A DNA stretch of 64,000 bases from contig CAUJNA010000576.1 in the NCBI GenBank assembly GCA_963377175.1, positions 1 through 64,000 on the forward strand, read 5' to 3'. The first letter of the stretch is position 1. The number at the start of each line of letters is the position of its first letter. The stretch is from Effrenium voratum (Eukaryota > Sar > Dinophyceae > Suessiales > Symbiodiniaceae). Position numbers and translations under genes: made by a program. Positions 1-7,502 of this stretch are shown here, piece by piece. The notes beneath the pieces are model-generated. The model was not told where the DNA came from and made no database searches. It saw nothing but the letters and a program-made list of their open reading frames with translations.

Positions 1-2
1 TT

Positions 3-638
3 AGCCCATCCATTGACATCGACGACGGCTGGATTCCCGTCAAGAAGTACATCGAGGAGGACCTGGGGGTGAATACCGAACGGGAGCAAGCCTACTGGGA
101 GGACTGGGACGAGGCGGCGCTGCGCCGCATCATCCAGCAGCAGCGCAAGATCACCGAGACGTCCAAGAAGTTGGAGATGAAGAAACTGTACCAGGTGCTG
201 ATCATCCTGGACGACCTAGCGGACGTGCCTCAGCTCCACAGACCCAACGGCGCCCTGGACACTCTCTTCATCAGGGGCCGGCACCTCCAAATCAGCACCT
301 GGGTCAGCTCGCAGAAGCTGAGACTAATCAGTGCGGCCGTGCGCGTCAACCAGCAATTCCTCTGCTGCTGGAGGCTGCGCAACCAGCACGAGCTGGACGC
401 CGTGGTGGAGGAGCTCAGCGCCCTGCTGCCGAAGGAGCAGCTCTACCAGTTGTACGAACAGGCGACGCGGGAACCTTACAGCTTCCTTTTCGTCTACTAC
501 CTGAAGCCGAGGAATGAAATGTTCTACAAGCGCTTTGAAGAGCGTTTCGCATTGGAAAAAGACGCCGATGGGAGCGGCGCTCAGCTTCCTGGGCCAGAAG
601 CTGTTCGCCAGCTCCACGCTCATAAACGCGAGGTGTGA
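3..638 (+). CDS. DNA packaging ATPase, PLV A copy 1 (5' end outside window)
   Basis: Genome-packaging P-loop ATPase of the FtsK/HerA (A32-like) type that pumps viral DNA into the capsid. The frame is open from base 3, so the start and the Walker A loop lie left of the window; the inverted copy at 18826-19643 still shows that loop (GPSKSGKT). Visible here are FSPSIDID-like sequence at the edge, the Walker B strand VLIILDDLADV and a region LFIRGRHLQISTWVSSQ, matched in order by the AT-rich homologue at 59997-60755 (FIFSPSV, ILIVIDDFSDD, LFTRGRHDAISCICSLQ). The frame is unbroken, unlike copy 2. It overlaps the start of the next small gene at 568. Family assignment is firm because two independent homologues in the window align over the whole length. 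Confidence 0.88.
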   Translation, partial: SPSIDIDDGWIPVKKYIEEDLGVNTEREQAYWEDWDEAALRRIIQQQRKITETSKKLEMKKLYQVLIILDDLADVPQLHRPNGALDTLFIRGRHLQISTWVSSQKLRLISAAVRVNQQFLCCWRLRNQHELDAVVEELSALLPKEQLYQLYEQATREPYSFLFVYYLKPRNEMFYKRFEERFALEKDADGSGAQLPGPEAVRQLHAHKREV

Positions 639-667
639 AAACATCTCCTGCTGCACCTCCGTGCATG
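568..667 (+). pseudogene. Small MGxxxS (possible myristoylated) protein, PLV A copy 1, truncated
   Basis: ATG at 568 begins MGAALSFLGQKL, a good N-myristoylation consensus (Gly2, Ser6), followed by a short Cys-containing stretch. The inverted copy at 18747-18896 carries about 50 more bases before the penton gene; here these are deleted and the frame runs into nonsense. It overlaps the end of the packaging ATPase gene in another frame. Myristoylated small proteins are often linked to capsids or membranes, but no family is recognised and the function is unknown. Confidence 0.4.
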
Positions 668-1386
668 ACGACTATCTACGTGGACAGCCGCAAGAGGGTG
701 GCCGGCTCGGACAGCGACTTCGAGGTAGACCTGGGAGAGTCGCTGCACCTGCAGAGCGACGCCCGGCTCGCCGTCTACAAGATCGCCGCTACCTCTACTG
801 GGTTGACGCCGCGCTGGGCACGCTGAACTGGGCGCAGCTTCCGGAGGGCGCGTACACGGGCCCCCGGCTGGCCGCCTGGATCAGCTCCAACTTTGCCACC
901 GCCACCTACAGCGAGACCACGAACAGTCTGAGCGTTGCCTACGACGGCAACAGGCTCATCCTGAACGACATGGAGCTGCGGCAGCAATTTCCCGACGCGG
1001 CGGACTACCCCGCCGCGCCGCCCGCCTCTCCCACCAAGCCCTTCAGCGTGGACCACATGCTGGGCCCGAGCTTCGTCTCCGGCGGGCAGCAGGTCTTTGA
1101 GTTCGTGAAGATGATGGCGCACAACGAGGTCTACCTGCGCTGCGCCCAGCTGGCCAACGCCAGCAGAGCGCTGGGCAACCTGGGCGACGACATCCTCTCC
1201 AAGATCACGCTGAAGAGCGGAGTGGGCACCATTGTGGAGACGGGCTCAGACAACGGGCACTTCATGGCACTCAGGGGCCCGGTTACCCTGAGGCACATGC
1301 GCTTCCGCCTGACCGACCTGGACGGCAACGTCGTCCGGCTTCGCGGGTCGTCTTTGTCGTTCGTGTTATATCTTGACCACGTATAA
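665..1386 (+). pseudogene. Penton-like minor capsid protein, PLV A copy 1
   Basis: Begins MTTIYVDSRKRVAGSDSDF and ends SFVLYLDHV. The start matches the AT-rich PLV protein at 51920-52777 (KKVYIDSAHRIRGTSSNF), and both lie beside the same kind of neighbours, so it is called the penton or minor capsid protein of a double-jelly-roll virus. A deletion of about 35 bases at about 784 (compare the inverted copy) shifts the frame, so the amino end is read from 665 to about 783 and the rest from there to 1386 in another frame. It sits 4 bases before the AT-hook gene. The fold is inferred from synteny and partial similarity, not from a structure search. Confidence 0.72.
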
Positions 1387-1390
1387 TTAA

Positions 1391-1810
1391 ATGGAGCCAA
1401 CCGAACACGAGGCGGAGGCGCAAGAGGCGGAGGTGCACGCTGCGCCGGACGCTGCGCCGGCTGCACCGGAGCCGAAACGGCGGGGCAGGCCCCCTGGGAG
1501 CAAGAACAAACCGAAGCAGGACGTGCCTACTGAGCCGGCTGCCCCAAAGCGCAAGCCAAAGCCGCCGGTTGAGACGGCACCGGTTGAGGCACCGGCGGAG
1601 GCACCGGCGGAGGCACCACCAGCGGAGGCACCGGCTGAGGCACCGGCTGCACCGGAGGCACCTCAGCTCACAAGAGAGCAGCAGCGCGCCCTGCGCATGC
1701 TGGAGAGGCAGTCCGCCTATGACCGGCTGACCACTGCCGCAACGAGCCGCGGATGCTCCGGTGGTTCCGCAGGACGTACCCCAGCTACAACCTGCAGCCG
1801 CTGCTGCTGA
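1391..1810 (+). CDS. Pro/Ala/Lys-rich AT-hook protein, PLV A copy 1
   Basis: Low-complexity basic protein. A Glu/Ala-rich start is followed by an AT-hook core (KRRGRPPGSKNKPK), a KRKPKPP segment, repeats of the type PAEAPAEAP and the end QQRALRMLERQSAYDRLTT. AT-hooks bind the minor groove of DNA, so a core or genome-condensing role is plausible. Copy 2 (17629-18000) keeps the same ends but a different number of PAEAP units. After DRLTT this copy is fused to out-of-frame sequence because about 50 bases, including the next gene's start, are lost. The AT-rich PLV has a Lys/Glu-rich protein at the same place (50763-51242). Confidence 0.6.
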   Translation: MEPTEHEAEAQEAEVHAAPDAAPAAPEPKRRGRPPGSKNKPKQDVPTEPAAPKRKPKPPVETAPVEAPAEAPAEAPPAEAPAEAPAAPEAPQLTREQQRALRMLERQSAYDRLTTAATSRGCSGGSAGRTPATTCSRCC

Positions 1811-1993
1811 AGCGCTACCGAGAACTGGAGGAGGCGCGGGCCTTCAACGCCGGCTAGCCCAGGAGGGGCAGCGGCACCTGGACGACGTGAGCCGGCTGAC
1901 GGAGGCCGTGCGCCGCCAGGTGCCCAGCTGCGCTACGCGCGGGCCGAGCGCCGGGGCGTGGAACGGGCGGCGGACGAAGTTGCGCAACAGTAA
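1743..1993 (+). pseudogene. Small charged helical protein, PLV A copy 1, start lost
   Basis: Encodes MLRWFRRTYPSYNLQPLLLK, then a charged helical segment (RYRELEEARAF), before a one-base shift near 1852 puts the rest out of frame. The intact version is the inverted copy at 17379-17624, whose start codon and about 50 upstream bases are missing here. The protein fills the slot occupied by the 110-residue charged protein at 50400-50732 in the AT-rich PLV. No family is recognised. The neighbours suggest a virion or assembly role. Confidence 0.45.
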
Positions 1994-2473
1994 ATGAAGA
2001 CGCTTCGGGCGCACGGCTTCAATCAGCGCCCGCGCTTTGAGCAGGTGGTGGGCTACCTTGAGCGGAACGAGCCGCTGCCCCTGGACCAGCCGGACCGCAA
2101 GGCCACCTCGTTCGTCACAAGCCACTTCTACCTGGACGATTTTGTGCAGTCCAGCGAGGACCCCAACCCCCCCCTGCAGCACACGCCCCTGCATCCCGAG
2201 GAAGGCTTCCGCACTCCCGCAGAGGCCACGGACGAGGACGTGCGCCTTGCGCGGATGCGCCAAGGAGGAAACCGCTTCGGCGAGGACGACCTTGCAGGAG
2301 ACCCGGAGGCCGACGCGCTGACGAACAACGGTCAGGGCCCGCCCTCCATCACGGGCCGTCTGCGCAGCGCGGCCGACGGCGCACAGGCGGCAGCGGACCT
2401 TGTGGGCGCAGGAGCAGCAGGGCTCGCGGCGGTGCAGGCTTTCCGCAGGACGCTGCTGAGTACGTCCGCCTAA
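1994..2473 (+). CDS. DRKAT-motif protein, PLV A copy 1
   Basis: A 159-residue protein starting at the ATG directly after the previous stop. Near the start it has RPRFEQVVGYLERNEP, then DQPDRKATSF, then an acidic middle and an Ala-rich tail. The pattern R-P-x-F/Y ... E-N/R ... DRKAT also opens the protein at 49449-50372 in the AT-rich PLV (RPSYDELLKE, then VIDRKATRYR), which lies in the same gene order beside a penton gene. This conserved motif between two PLVs of opposite base composition supports a real family, probably a minor virion component. I know no name for it. Confidence 0.6.
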   Translation: MKTLRAHGFNQRPRFEQVVGYLERNEPLPLDQPDRKATSFVTSHFYLDDFVQSSEDPNPPLQHTPLHPEEGFRTPAEATDEDVRLARMRQGGNRFGEDDLAGDPEADALTNNGQGPPSITGRLRSAADGAQAAADLVGAGAAGLAAVQAFRRTLLSTSA

Positions 2474-3192
2474 ATGTATTGCCCCGCCCAGGGCCGCAGC
2501 CGCAGCCACCACCGCAGATCATCGGCCGGCCCAGTGACGTGGAGCGCCTCCTGGACGAGGCGGGGCAGCGCGCGCAGGAGGTGGAGCGCGGCGCGGCGCA
2601 GGCCGTTGAGGAGACGGCGGCCGTGGCTGCGGAGGAGGGCGAGGTGGCCGTTGCCGCCGAGGGCGTGGGCGGAGCCTTTGGTTACCTGGGAGGCCTGGCA
2701 GAAGGAGCAGCAGCCCTCGCACCCACAGCGGGAGAGGTTGCTGGAGCGATGGCTGCCACGGCGGGAGTTGGCGCGGCGGCGACGGCGGGGCTGGCCGTGG
2801 GGCTCGCAGGCGGCGCAGCCTACGGCCTCGCGCGCGGCACGGGCTGGGTCCTCGAGAACACGCTCTTCCGGCCTCAGCAGGGCAGCGAGGACGCGGCCGC
2901 GCAGGACGTCCGGTCCGCCAACGGCATGAATGACGCCACTCAGCCGCAGCACTTCACGCTGCGCACCGGCAGCAGCACGTCCGGCAGCCCCGCAAGCAGC
3001 CGCGCCTCCTCGCAGTCCGGCTTCCGCGTGCAGGCGCAGTCCAACAACACGCCGCGCCCCTTCTCCTGGGGCCTGAACCCCGTGGCCCTGCCCCAGTCCC
3101 AGCCGAGCTCACGGGCGAGCTCCAGTTCCGGACGCCGGAGCTTGCCTCCGCCCAGCTTTGACCAGCTGGCGCGAGACATTGAGGCTGCTTAA
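2474..3192 (+). CDS. Gly/Ala-rich putative membrane or virion protein, PLV A copy 1
   Basis: Most of the protein is readable in one frame from about 2479. The ATG at 2474 is in another frame, so a small indel at the start is likely. Residues about 60-125 are a long Gly/Ala-rich hydrophobic stretch (VGAAATAGLAVGLAGGAAYG) that could be a membrane-inserting hairpin, followed by a Ser/Gln-rich tail ending FDQLARDIEAA. The inverted copy (16496-17129) shares the tail but lost the amino end. A strong hairpin plus T run follows the stop. A role as internal membrane or capsid-lining protein is inferred only. Confidence 0.5.
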
Positions 3193-3202
3193 AAATAAAA
3201 TA

Positions 3203-3224
3203 AAACTCTCCTCGGGGAGAGTTT
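3203..3224 (+). terminator. Stem-loop with T run after the Gly/Ala-rich gene
   Basis: AACTCTCC pairs with GGAGAGTT across a four-base loop and runs into seven T's, 11 bases after the stop codon at 3192. A related version stands at the same place in the inverted copy (16470-16497). Hairpin-directed 3' ends are known in mimivirus and its virophage, so this probably marks the transcript end. Confidence 0.55.
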
Positions 3225-3246
3225 TTTTGCACGGTTTTGCGCTACA

Positions 3247-3556
3247 AAATGCTATTAGCCCAGGGCCTACGCAAATGTAGGCCCTGGGCTAATAGCATTT
3301 TTTCACGGTTTTGCACGGTTTTGCGCTGAAAAAAAGCTATTAGTCCAGCGCCTACGTCAATGTAGGCCCTGGACTAATAGCTCGTTTTGCACGGTTTTTT
3401 CGCTGAAAAAATGCTATTAGTCTCGTCCGTATGTGTATATACGGACGAGACTAATAGCTACACATACGGACGAGACTAATAGCATTTGCACGGTTTTTGC
3501 GCCACAAAACGCTATTCTTCTCGTCCGTATATCTATATACGCACTGGAAGAATAGT
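3247..3556. repeat. Modular array of four long hairpins upstream of the major capsid gene
   Basis: Four near-perfect inverted repeats: 3247-3300 (24-bp arms, 6-base loop), 3335-3382 (one mismatch), 3411-3485 (27-bp arms with an extra partial arm inside the loop) and a decayed one at 3511-3556. Each has a base module (CTATTAG or CTATTCTT) and an inner module (CCAGxGCCTAC or CTCGTCCGTA) in different combinations. They are separated by spacers like CACGGTTTTGCGC. The same array, with other combinations, is in the inverted arm at 16158-16427. Confidence 0.85.
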
Positions 3557-3600
3557 TTTTCCTTCGCCGTACGAGTCAAAATGCGTGTATATAAACAAGC

Positions 3601-4874
3601 ATGGAGGTAGTCACCGCCGGAGCCCAGGATGAGCTGATGCAGAGCCTGGACTACAAGCTGAAAACGAGCAACACCAGCTACGTGACGGCGCGGCATGACG
3701 TGCAGTACTTCCCCCGCTCGCTGAGCTCCTTCTCCCCCACAACCTCGCGGGTCTGCCGCATCCCGCTGACCAGCGGCACGTCCTTCATCGACCCCGAGTC
3801 CATCAAGATCGCCTTCCGCGTCAGGAACACGGACGGCACCACCCCGCTGGCCCCGGCCACGCCCAACCCCGCCTGCTTCGTCCAGCGCGTCCAGGTCTTC
3901 GCCAACGGCCAGCGCTGCGACGACATCAACTACTACGGGCGCACCGTGGCCGCGCATGACCTGCTGAAGGGCCGGGAGTACAACCGCAACAAGGCCATGG
4001 AGGGTTTCGACGAAGTGAACGACCCGCGCATCGCCCGCGCGGTGCACCAGGGCGGCTACGCGGACGTGCTGCTGCGCCCCACCATGGTTGGCATCCTGCG
4101 CTGCGGGAAGATGCTGCCGCCGCAGCTGAACCTGGTGATAGAAATTGAGTTTGCGGACGCCACCACTGCGCTGTGGTCCGAGAACGCCGGGGCGCACCCG
4201 GCCGGCGCCACGCTGAGCACCGACTTTGAGATCCAGAACGTCCGAGTTCTGGCCTCCCAGTCGTCCTGGACTCTGCGCTGGTGGAGTCCTTCAACCGCGT
4301 GCTCCTCTCAGGAAGGTCCCTGGTGTTCAGCTACCCCACGGTGCACACGCAGCAGTCCAGCGTCCCGAACGGCGTGGCGGAGCACAACGTCACCGTGGCG
4401 CGCGCCTTCACGAACCTCATGGGCGCGTTCGTGACCTTCTGGGACAACGACGCGGGCTCCAAGATCCACTTGCTGGCCAACCCGGGGCAGGACGTGGCCC
4501 CCATCGGCGCGGCCAGGCAGGAGGACAGCCTCCTGGAGGCTCAGATGCAGCTGGGCAGCCTGCAGTACCCTCACAACCCCATGAAGGGAGCCTCGGAGCA
4601 CTTCCACTTCCTCTCCGTCCTCGCGGGCACCTACGACGACACGGTGTGCAACATCGACATCGGCTGCGTGGGCTACCTGCGCCACAGCTTCATTGCCGGC
4701 TTTCCCACCGAGCGCGTGCCCAAGATGCCGCTGAGTGGCGTCAGCACCCGCTCGGGCGACCTTGCCCGGTTCACCTTCAAGGGCCAGGACGGCACGATGA
4801 CGGACCTGTTCATTCATTTGGTGGCCTACCAGCTGGTGACGCTCTCCGGCACGGGCGTCTCTGTGCTTGACTAA
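3601..4874 (+). pseudogene. Major capsid protein (double jelly-roll), PLV A copy 1
   Basis: Forms the capsid shell. It starts MEVVTAGAQDELMQ and ends LSGTGVSVLD, about 424 codons. The AT-rich PLV protein at 54157-55548 has matching landmarks: an opening of the type L-x-Y/F-K-L-x-x, RVCRIPL / RVLKIAL, FVQRVQVFANGQ / FFRRARLIAGNQ, DDINYYGR / EDIDYYNR and the end GVSVLD / GVQILD. A one-base loss near 4261 breaks the frame, so residues 1 to about 220 are read from 3601 and the rest in the frame of 4281-4874. Hairpin arrays lie on both sides. The assignment rests on these paired landmarks and on the syntenic block. Confidence 0.85.
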
Positions 4875-4877
4875 AAA

Positions 4878-5145
4878 AAGGCCCGGTGTCCTTCTGCTTC
4901 ATTTTTTGATGCAGCGTGACACCGCTTTTGAATGCGCCACAAAAACGACAAAAAAAAGGCCCGGTGCCACTCTGCTTCATTTTTAATGCAGAGTGGCACC
5001 GCTTTTGAATGCGCCACAAAAATGACAAAAAAAGGCCCGGTGTCCCTCTTCACCATTTTTGGTGTTTAGTGACACCGCTTTTTGAATGCGAAGGCGGGGG
5101 GTGCCCCTCTTCGCCATTTTTGGTGTTTAGTGGCACCGCCCAGAG
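4878..5145. repeat. Four tandem hairpins between convergent capsid and methyltransferase genes
   Basis: Four units of about 70 bases, each with AAAAGGCCCGGTG, a stem such as GGTGCCACTCTGC / GCAGAGTGGCACC and a tail TTTTGAATGCGCCAC. Two units are perfect stems and two are weaker (only GGTGTC/GACACC or GGTGCC/GGCACC remain). They fill the gap between the capsid stop (4874) and the methyltransferase stop (5151) on opposite strands, so they could end transcription from both sides. The inverted arm keeps a single such hairpin (14981-15018). Confidence 0.8.
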
Positions 5146-5150
5146 GAAGC

Positions 5151-5763
5151 CTAGTCCGGAATGCTCAGCCGCTCCGCAAGCTCCTCCGTGGCCGCACGCG
5201 CAATCTCCTCGCACAGCGCAGCAGGAACGCTGTAGAGCAGCTCGCGTGATTGGCTGACCCTCTCGTACTGCCCCTCCATCAGCCGCGGCCCCCGCTGCGC
5301 GGCCCGGAGGTGCCTGCCGTCCTGCCACGCCTCGCAGCGGCTGCCGGGCCTGCACAGGCTTCGCCTCGGCCTCCAGCGCATGTTGGTCCAGAGCCGCGTC
5401 TGCTTCCTGTACGGAGTTCCGTACTTGCAGTAGGTCACGTCCACCCAGGGCAGGCGCTCCATGAACGGCCGGGTCTTCAGCAGCCCGGTGGCCGGGTTCT
5501 CTATGACCCACATCAAGGGGTCAAAGTGCGCAATGATCTCAAGGGCGCTGAGCACCAGCGCGTCGCCCTCCAGGAGCCGCCGCGGGCGCGTCGTCAGCGC
5601 GCGGCTGTATTCCGTGCAGACGGGGCTGGCCCAAACCACGGGCACAGGATGGTGGGCTCAAATTTCGACACGATGTCCAGGGAGACGACCTCCCAGCCCG
5701 CCGCCTCGAAGGCCCTGCCCACCGACTTGGCGCCGCAGAAAAGCTCCAGGAGTCTCGGCATTT
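5151..5763 (-). pseudogene. DNA (cytosine-5) methyltransferase, PLV A copy 1
   Basis: Transfers methyl groups to cytosine C5. From the ATG at 5763 it shows motif I (MPRLLELFCGAKSVGRAF), then after a frameshift near 5640 motif IV with the catalytic Cys (ASPVCTEYS), motif VI (WVIENPATG) and the region YCKYGTPYRKQTRLWTN. At about 200 codons it is short for the family. About 35 bases still present in copy 2 are missing near the break. The gene converges on the capsid gene and diverges from the gene at 5862. It could modify viral DNA against host restriction or silencing; this copy is dead unless the break is a sequence error. Confidence 0.8.
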
Positions 5764-5861
5764 TTAAAGAGCAAGATCACCGCCACTGCGACGACCAAGA
5801 AGACTCGCACGTTCATCGGACCGGATTTTTTCTCCGCGAGATAAAAAGCCGAACTTCGCAA

Positions 5862-6390
5862 TGAAGCTTGCACTCGGCTGGACGTTCAGACCAATGCCAA
5901 GGGGGGGAAGTTCATGTCCATAGAGGACTCCCATCAGGGCGCGCTGGTGTGCAAGGTGGACGTGGAGGTGCTGTGGGAGCCCGGCAACTTCCAGGACGAC
6001 GGGGCCAAGAGGGTGGGCGTGTGCTTTGCGAGCAACACCGACCTGGGGGCGTGGACGGATGGGGTGGAGCAGGCCGTCGTCGACGACATGATCATCTTCC
6101 AGAAGCCCGTTCCGGGGGTCACCCGCGCCGAGCTTGAGAGCCAGCTGCAGCGCGCCGTCAAGGTGAGCGCCAAGGGCAAGCACGTGAAGTGCAAGATGGA
6201 CTTGGAGCGCTGCCTCTTCTGGGACTCCGCCGGCAACCGCGTGCCGCGCCCCGCGGAGTTCGCGCGCCGCAGGGGCCGCGCGCTTGAGGAGGCCCGGCAC
6301 GTGTGGCTGATGGGCAGGCAGTGGGGCGTGCTCTTCGAGGTGCGCCACCTCATGCTGGAGCCCCTGGAGGCGCCGTGCTGCCCGTTCTAG
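5862..6390 (+). pseudogene. Unrecognised protein next to the helicase, probable 5' frameshift
   Basis: A clear 158-residue frame runs from the ATG at 5914 (MSIEDSHQGALVCKVDVEVL) to 6390. The same frame upstream gives a sensible LDVQTNAKGGKF, and an ATG at 5862 (MKLALGW) is one base out of frame with it, so the true start is probably 5862 with a one-base indel. It is a mixed alpha/beta-looking, basic protein with no motif I know. It overlaps the end of the helicase gene by four bases on the other strand and is divergent from the methyltransferase. A single-strand-binding or replication accessory role is possible from context only. Confidence 0.5.
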
Positions 6391-7502
6391 GCTTCCAGCA
6401 GCTCGGAGCTCGTGGCCCGCGAGGCGCCCACGTACAGGTGGCGCAGCGTGAGGTGGCAGGACTCCAGGTCCAGGCGGACGCGGTTGTGGAGGGTGGGCCC
6501 CTGGCAGCTGGCGTAGGTAACTGCGTGGCTGGGCCGGGTGGCCCGCAGCAGCTCCTGGTTCTTCAGCCGCATGCCGTTGTCCAGCCTCACTCCGTCCGGC
6601 TCCACTTCCGCCACGGCCACAAAGACGCCCTTGGGAATTTTTCCGCCGGCCCCGATGAGGCGCAGCCCCGGCCACACCCTCATGCTCTGCGGGCTGTTCT
6701 GTGTTATACATTTATCACACCCATTGGTTGTTGCAGTTTGGCACCCATTGGTTGGTACCGATTCGTAGCAACCCAAATCTATGTGGATGACCTGGGTTTC
6801 CAACTCTAAGAGCTTTGAGGCCTCCGGCGCCAGGGCCCGGTTCGCCGCTGCGTTCACGGCCATGCGCTTGCTGCGGCTGATGACCAGCGTGGTGTCCAGC
6901 TCCTTCAGCCTCGCCTTGGCCTGCTCCAGCGTGGGGCACGCCTCCTCGCCGACCCGCAGCCACTTCACGAAGTTGAAGATGCCGGGGTCGGAGCGCATGT
7001 TCTCCGTGAGCTTGTGCCTGTGCCCGCCGGCCAGGTCGCGGATGAGCTGGCTGTGCTCCAACGGCGCGCTGATGGGCCGCCCGGCCCAGGAGTCCAGCAC
7101 GGCCGGCAGCTGCCGGAAGTCTCCCAGCAGCAGAAACTTCACGTCGGCGTTCAGCCCCACGCAGGCCAGGTCCGCCCAGAGCGCCATGTCCAGCTGCGTG
7201 ATCTCCCCCACCACCAGCCAGTCCAGCTTTTGCGCGCTGCCCCCGCGCACGTACCTGCGCACCCAGTGGTCGGCCGTCTGCGCCCCCAGCCCCAGGTTCT
7301 GCGCGGAGCAGTGCGTCTTGGACACCAGGCGCACCGCCTCGCCCTGCTCTCGCAGCCTCGCAACAATGGTCCGGGCCAGGTGCGTCTTTCCGGTGCCCGG
7401 CAGGCCCGCCAGGCAGTGGCCCACAGGGTCGTCCACCCCGTTCCACCTCCGTTGTTTGGGGCGCTCCGCCTCCATGCGCGGCGCCCTGCTGCCGCCCAGC
7501 AA
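6387..7502 (-). CDS. SF1 helicase (Pif1/RecD-like) module of the polymerase-helicase gene
   Basis: ATP-dependent DNA helicase. It shows Walker A (LAGLPGTGKTHLART), motif III (FLLLGDFRQLPAV), ENMRSD, and a motif VI-like end (LRHLYVGASRATS). The open frame starts at 7502, but the upstream frame of the DNA polymerase leads directly into it, so it is most likely the carboxy-terminal module of one large polymerase-helicase protein. A stretch with two copies of CACCCATTGGTTG (about 6715-6760) adds PTNGCQTATTNGC in frame, apparently an insertion. The stop overlaps the neighbouring gene by four bases. Confidence 0.82.
   Translation of the reverse strand: MLGGSRAPRMEAERPKQRRWNGVDDPVGHCLAGLPGTGKTHLARTIVARLREQGEAVRLVSKTHCSAQNLGLGAQTADHWVRRYVRGGSAQKLDWLVVGEITQLDMALWADLACVGLNADVKFLLLGDFRQLPAVLDSWAGRPISAPLEHSQLIRDLAGGHRHKLTENMRSDPGIFNFVKWLRVGEEACPTLEQAKARLKELDTTLVISRSKRMAVNAAANRALAPEASKLLELETQVIHIDLGCYESVPTNGCQTATTNGCDKCITQNSPQSMRVWPGLRLIGAGGKIPKGVFVAVAEVEPDGVRLDNGMRLKNQELLRATRPSHAVTYASCQGPTLHNRVRLDLESCHLTLRHLYVGASRATSSELLEA

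Noticed and set aside
3247..3556. Bacterial-type rho-independent terminators
   Set aside because: The stems are far longer than terminators, lie mostly without T runs directly after them, and the genome is a eukaryotic virus; only 3203-3224 has the stem plus T run form.
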